A DNA stretch of 8,643 bases from Dehalococcoidia bacterium. Lineage in GTDB: Bacteria; Chloroflexota; Dehalococcoidia; SZUA-161. Numbering within the stretch: position 1 is the first letter of the stretch; each line of letters begins with the position of its first letter. The stretch is from positions 1-8,643 of the forward strand of contig JACUUS010000296.1 in assembly GCA_014859215.1 (NCBI GenBank). Reading direction: 5' to 3'. Positions 6,143-8,643 of the stretch are shown in pieces. The notes under the pieces were generated by a model. The model searched no databases, was not told where the DNA came from, and saw nothing but the letters and a program-made list of their open reading frames with translations. The position numbers and the translations under genes were made by a program.

Positions 6143-7501
6143 ATGGACGCGACCAAGATTCTGCTGACGGAAAAGGAAGTGCCGACCAAATGGTATAACG
6201 TGCAGGCCGACTTGCCGGAACCTCTGCCGCCCCTGCGTCATCCGGCAACCAAGGAGCCGACGATACTGCCCCCTCCCCTTTTCTCATCCGCGCTGAATGA
6301 CCAGGAGTTCAGCAAGGAACGCTGGATCGAGATACCGGAGGAAGTGCAGGAAATCTACAAACTGTGGAGGCCTTCGCCCCTCTACCGGGCCCACCGCCTG
6401 GAGAAAGCCCTGGACACGCCGGCGCACATCTACTACAAGTACGAGGGTGTGAGTCCCGCGGGCAGCCACAAGCTGAACACCGCCGTCGCCCAGGCCTACT
6501 ACAACAAGAAGGAAGGCATCAAGCGGCTGGCGACCGAGACAGGGGCCGGCCAGTGGGGCAGCGCTCTTTCCCTGGGCTGCCAGTACTTCGGCCTCGAACT
6601 GAAAGTCTACATGGTCAAGGTTAGCTACGAGCAAAAGCCTTACCGACGCATAATGATGGAGACATGGGGTGCGAAATGCGTGCCCAGCCCGAGCCCTGAC
6701 ACTCAGATCGGGCGCAGCATACTCGAGAAAGACCCAAATAATACCGGGAGCCTGGGAATCGCGATCAGCGAAGCCGTTGAGGATGCCTTCGGACGCGACG
6801 ATACCCATTATTCGCTTGGCAGCGTACTGAACCACGTGCTCCTGCACCAGACTGTCATAGGTCTGGAATCGATGAAGCAGATGGAAATGGCCGGCGAGTA
6901 CCCCGACATGATAGTGGGATGTATAGGCGGCGGCTCGAACTTCGCCGGAATGTTCCTTCCCTTTGTGCGGGACAAGATCACGGGCAAGAAGCCCAAGCTC
7001 GAGATTATCAGCGTCGAGCCTACTGCCTGCCCCACTGTTACAAAAGGGCCCTATACCTGGGACTTCGGCGACGTCGCGGGAATGGCTCCCATAGCCCTGA
7101 TGTACACATTGGGCCATTCCTTCGTCCCGCCTCCGGTCCACGCCGGCGGCCTGCGCTATCACGGCATGGCCCCGCTGGTCTGCCACCTGGTGAAACTGGG
7201 ATTTGTCGATGCCAGGGCGGTAAACCAGATTGCGACCTTCCAGGCGGCCATACAGTTCGCCCGGTCCGAGGGGATCATACCTGCACCCGAACCCGCGCAT
7301 GCCTTGAGGGTTGCCATAGACGAGGCCCTCAAGTGCAAGCAGGCGGGACAGAAAAAGACCATCCTGATCGCTTTGAGCGGGCACGGCCACTTTGACCTGG
7401 GAGCTTACGAGAAGTACCTTTCTGGCCAGCTGGAGGACTACGATTATCCGAAAGAGCTGGTGGAAGCGGCTCTGAAAGACCTGCCGCAGGTACCTGCCTG
7501 A
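6143..7501 (+). CDS. trpB2: Tryptophan synthase beta-like protein, TrpB2 class
   Basis: This is a PLP fold-type II enzyme of the longer TrpB2 class, 452 residues, clearly distinct from the trpB upstream. The PLP lysine is K110 in SPAGSHKLNT, E132 lies in the TETGAGQWG loop (131-139), GGGSN (262-266) binds phosphate, and SGHGHFD (412-418) replaces the SGRGDKD of TrpB1. In place of PGLDYPG it has HAGGLRYHG (333-341), and it has an extended N-terminus (about 1-60) and extra inserts, all typical of TrpB2. Family members make tryptophan from indole without needing TrpA; some have been reported to prefer O-phosphoserine to serine, and indole salvage has been proposed. Which applies here cannot be told. 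ATG 6143 has TGAGGAGG 5 nt upstream; in-frame ATGs at 6032 and 6107 lack such a site. It sits 55 nt after trpA and is probably the last operon gene. It carries six Trp residues, unlike the core enzymes. Confidence 0.93.
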   Translation: MDATKILLTEKEVPTKWYNVQADLPEPLPPLRHPATKEPTILPPPLFSSALNDQEFSKERWIEIPEEVQEIYKLWRPSPLYRAHRLEKALDTPAHIYYKYEGVSPAGSHKLNTAVAQAYYNKKEGIKRLATETGAGQWGSALSLGCQYFGLELKVYMVKVSYEQKPYRRIMMETWGAKCVPSPSPDTQIGRSILEKDPNNTGSLGIAISEAVEDAFGRDDTHYSLGSVLNHVLLHQTVIGLESMKQMEMAGEYPDMIVGCIGGGSNFAGMFLPFVRDKITGKKPKLEIISVEPTACPTVTKGPYTWDFGDVAGMAPIALMYTLGHSFVPPPVHAGGLRYHGMAPLVCHLVKLGFVDARAVNQIATFQAAIQFARSEGIIPAPEPAHALRVAIDEALKCKQAGQKKTILIALSGHGHFDLGAYEKYLSGQLEDYDYPKELVEAALKDLPQVPA

Positions 7502-7516
7502 CAATCCCGCCAGGCA
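7495..7516 (+). other. Small hairpin over the trpB2 stop codon
   Basis: TGCCTG (7495-7500) pairs with CAGGCA (7511-7516) around a 10-nt loop. The stem is short and followed by AATAGAA instead of a T run, so it is a weak element and may be chance, or may help protect the transcript end together with the larger hairpin just downstream. Confidence 0.3.
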
Positions 7517-7521
7517 AATAG

Positions 7522-7577
7522 AAGGCGAGGCACGAGCCGGTTACCTTGTAGCCTTGTAGCCGTCTCTGCCTCGCCTT
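7522..7577 (+). repeat. Large inverted repeat in the trpB2-meaB intergenic region
   Basis: AAGGCGAGGCA (7522-7532) is a perfect 11-base match to TGCCTCGCCTT (7567-7577). After a bulged C7533 the stem continues with GAG (7534-7536) against CTC (7564-7566), and CGG (7538-7540) can pair with CCG (7560-7562). The apical loop 7541-7559 contains a tandem octamer repeat. Either strand could form this. No T run follows on the + strand (TGCCACGCG), so it is not a standard intrinsic terminator, but its place just after the trp operon suggests transcript end formation or 3' protection. It could also be a copy of a dispersed palindromic element. Confidence 0.8.
7544..7561 (+). repeat. Tandem octamer repeat CCTTGTAG x 2.25
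   Basis: CCTTGTAG occurs at 7544-7551 and again at 7552-7559, followed by CC. The repeat sits in the loop of the inverted repeat at 7522-7577. Confidence 0.8.
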
Positions 7578-7596
7578 GCCACGCGCGCCGTCGAGG

Positions 7597-7626
7597 TTGC
7601 GTGAGAGATGTGAAGGATGGTAATAT
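7597..7626 (+). promoter_or_regulatory. Possible sigma-A promoter for meaB
   Basis: An extended -10 element (TG at 7618-7619, then TAATAT at 7621-7626) lies 18 nt after a weak -35 TTGCGT (7597-7602). This leaves about 36 nt to the meaB start. The -35 match is poor, so this is a candidate only; meaB could instead be reached by read-through from trpB2. Confidence 0.35.
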
Positions 7627-7662
7627 AGACACGTTCAATTGCCCTCAGACGGGAGACTGCCA

Positions 7663-8631
7663 ATGGAACTGGTTGAGAAGATGCTTGCCGGCGATGAACG
7701 CGCTCTGGCGCGCCTGATAACGCTCGTGGAGCGAGATTCGAAAGAAGTAGCCCAGATAATGAGCGAGATATGTCATAAGACCGGACAGGCGTACTGGATT
7801 GGTGTTACGGGCCCGCCGGGAAGCGGCAAGAGCACGCTTGTGGACAGGCTCACGGCGGTTGCACGCAGCCGCGGGCTGACAGTTGGGATAATCGCTGTGG
7901 ACCCTACCAGCCCCTTTTCCGGGGGCGCGGTTCTCGGTGACAGGATCCGGATGCAGCAGCACTACCTTGACACCGGCGTGTTTATTCGCAGTATGGCCAC
8001 CAGGGGCAGTCTGGGCGGCCTTCCCCGGGCAGCGCGCAGAGTGGCCAAGCTCCTGGATGCATTCGGCAAAGACCTGGTTGTTCTGGAGACAGTTGGTGTA
8101 GGCCAGACTGAGCTGGATATAGTGGAGTCCGCGGACACGACGGTTGTGGTCCTGTACCCGGGAGGGGGAGACGCGATCCAGACCATGAAGGCGGGGCTCA
8201 TGGAGATCGCCAACATATTCGTTGTTAACAAGGCCGACCGTCCGGGCGCGGACCAGGTTGTCGCTGAACTTGAAACCATGCTGTCCCTGAATGTAAGGAA
8301 CTCTGACTGGCGCGTGCCCGTGCTTACCGCACAGGCAGTCAATAGCGTGGGAATCGAGGAACTCTACGGCGCCATCGACGACCATCGCAGGATGCTCGAA
8401 TCAACGGGGCAGCTTGCAGTCCAGCGCCGCGGGCAGCTGAAGAAGGAGCTTATCCAGGCAATCGAACAAGGAGTCAGCGAACGCCTGGAGAGGCTCATGC
8501 GCAGAGATGACAATCTGGCGCAGCTACTGAACAAAGTGGGGAGCGGGGAAATCGATCCATACGCGACGGCGCAGGAGATTCTCACCAACCCCGTAATTTT
8601 CAAGAAATGGCTTTCCCGGTTGGAGGTTTAG
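7663..8631 (+). CDS. meaB: MeaB-type P-loop GTPase, chaperone of a B12-dependent mutase
   Basis: This G3E-family GTPase (MeaB, formerly often called ArgK) gates adenosylcobalamin loading into and protects acyl-CoA mutases, classically methylmalonyl-CoA mutase. It is 322 residues, usual for the family. After an N-terminal helical segment with ITLVE (19-23) comes the Walker A loop GPPGSGKST (50-58), then the family block with DPTSP (80-84) and LGDR (91-94), FIRSMATRG (107-115), the G3 region ETVGVGQTE (142-150), and NKAD (189-192) for guanine recognition. The C-terminal helical part (about 255-322) corresponds to the dimerisation arm. ATG 7663 has GGGAG 7 nt upstream; the in-frame TTG at 7639 has none. 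The partner mutase is not in the window; meaB is commonly beside mutase or epimerase genes, which may follow downstream. The exact mutase (methylmalonyl-, isobutyryl- or ethylmalonyl-CoA) cannot be told. Confidence 0.95.
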   Translation: MELVEKMLAGDERALARLITLVERDSKEVAQIMSEICHKTGQAYWIGVTGPPGSGKSTLVDRLTAVARSRGLTVGIIAVDPTSPFSGGAVLGDRIRMQQHYLDTGVFIRSMATRGSLGGLPRAARRVAKLLDAFGKDLVVLETVGVGQTELDIVESADTTVVVLYPGGGDAIQTMKAGLMEIANIFVVNKADRPGADQVVAELETMLSLNVRNSDWRVPVLTAQAVNSVGIEELYGAIDDHRRMLESTGQLAVQRRGQLKKELIQAIEQGVSERLERLMRRDDNLAQLLNKVGSGEIDPYATAQEILTNPVIFKKWLSRLEV

Positions 8632-8643
8632 CTGAGCTCGATA

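Noticed and set aside
6284..7504. Long open frame of about 406 codons on the minus strand opposite trpB2
   Set aside because: It mirrors the codon bias of a GC-rich gene, has no recognisable domain, and lies wholly over a conserved enzyme gene. Similar minus-strand frames over trpE, trpD, trpB and meaB were dismissed for the same reason.
7522..7590. The 7522-7577 hairpin as a standard Rho-independent terminator
   Set aside because: No T run follows the stem on the + strand, and none convincing follows it on the minus strand.
7639..7662. TTG start of meaB at 7639
   Set aside because: GGGAG at 7651-7655 fits ATG 7663, which gives the normal family length.

Overview
The window holds a nearly complete tryptophan biosynthesis operon, all on the + strand, followed by a MeaB-type GTPase gene. 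It opens inside a T-box riboswitch leader (about 1-72; the 5' part is cut off). Then come trpE, trpD, trpC, trpF, trpB and trpA, tightly packed with overlaps of 4, 8, 26 and 4 nt and one 4-nt gap. After a 55-nt gap follows a second, divergent tryptophan synthase beta gene of the TrpB2 class. A 161-nt intergenic region with a strong inverted repeat separates it from meaB, which ends 12 nt before the window edge.

The organism is probably a GC-rich Gram-positive, most likely an anaerobic Bacillota (Clostridia-type) lineage. The basis is the T-box control of a trp operon, the trpE-D-C-F-B-A order, and strong purine-rich Shine-Dalgarno sites. T-boxes also occur in some Chloroflexota and Actinomycetota, so this is inference. 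MeaB suggests a B12-dependent mutase such as methylmalonyl-CoA mutase, but no mutase gene is visible here.

Together the enzymes convert chorismate to tryptophan: TrpE makes anthranilate, TrpD adds phosphoribosyl, TrpF isomerises, TrpC closes the indole ring, and TrpA/TrpB release indole and condense it with serine. The glutaminase partner TrpG is missing and must be encoded elsewhere, or ammonia must be used. The T-box antiterminator can be folded completely from the sequence. Its variable bulge base (C) fits the G73 discriminator of bacterial tRNA-Trp, so the operon should be read through when tRNA-Trp is uncharged.

The window is mostly a well-understood pathway, and I do not see a wholly new system. 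The points worth a second look are the TrpB2 paralogue inside the operon, the near absence of tryptophan residues from the six core enzymes but not from TrpB2, an altered active-site loop in TrpF, a duplicated ribosome-binding site whose first copy leads into AUG-UAA, and the hairpin with an octamer tandem repeat before meaB.
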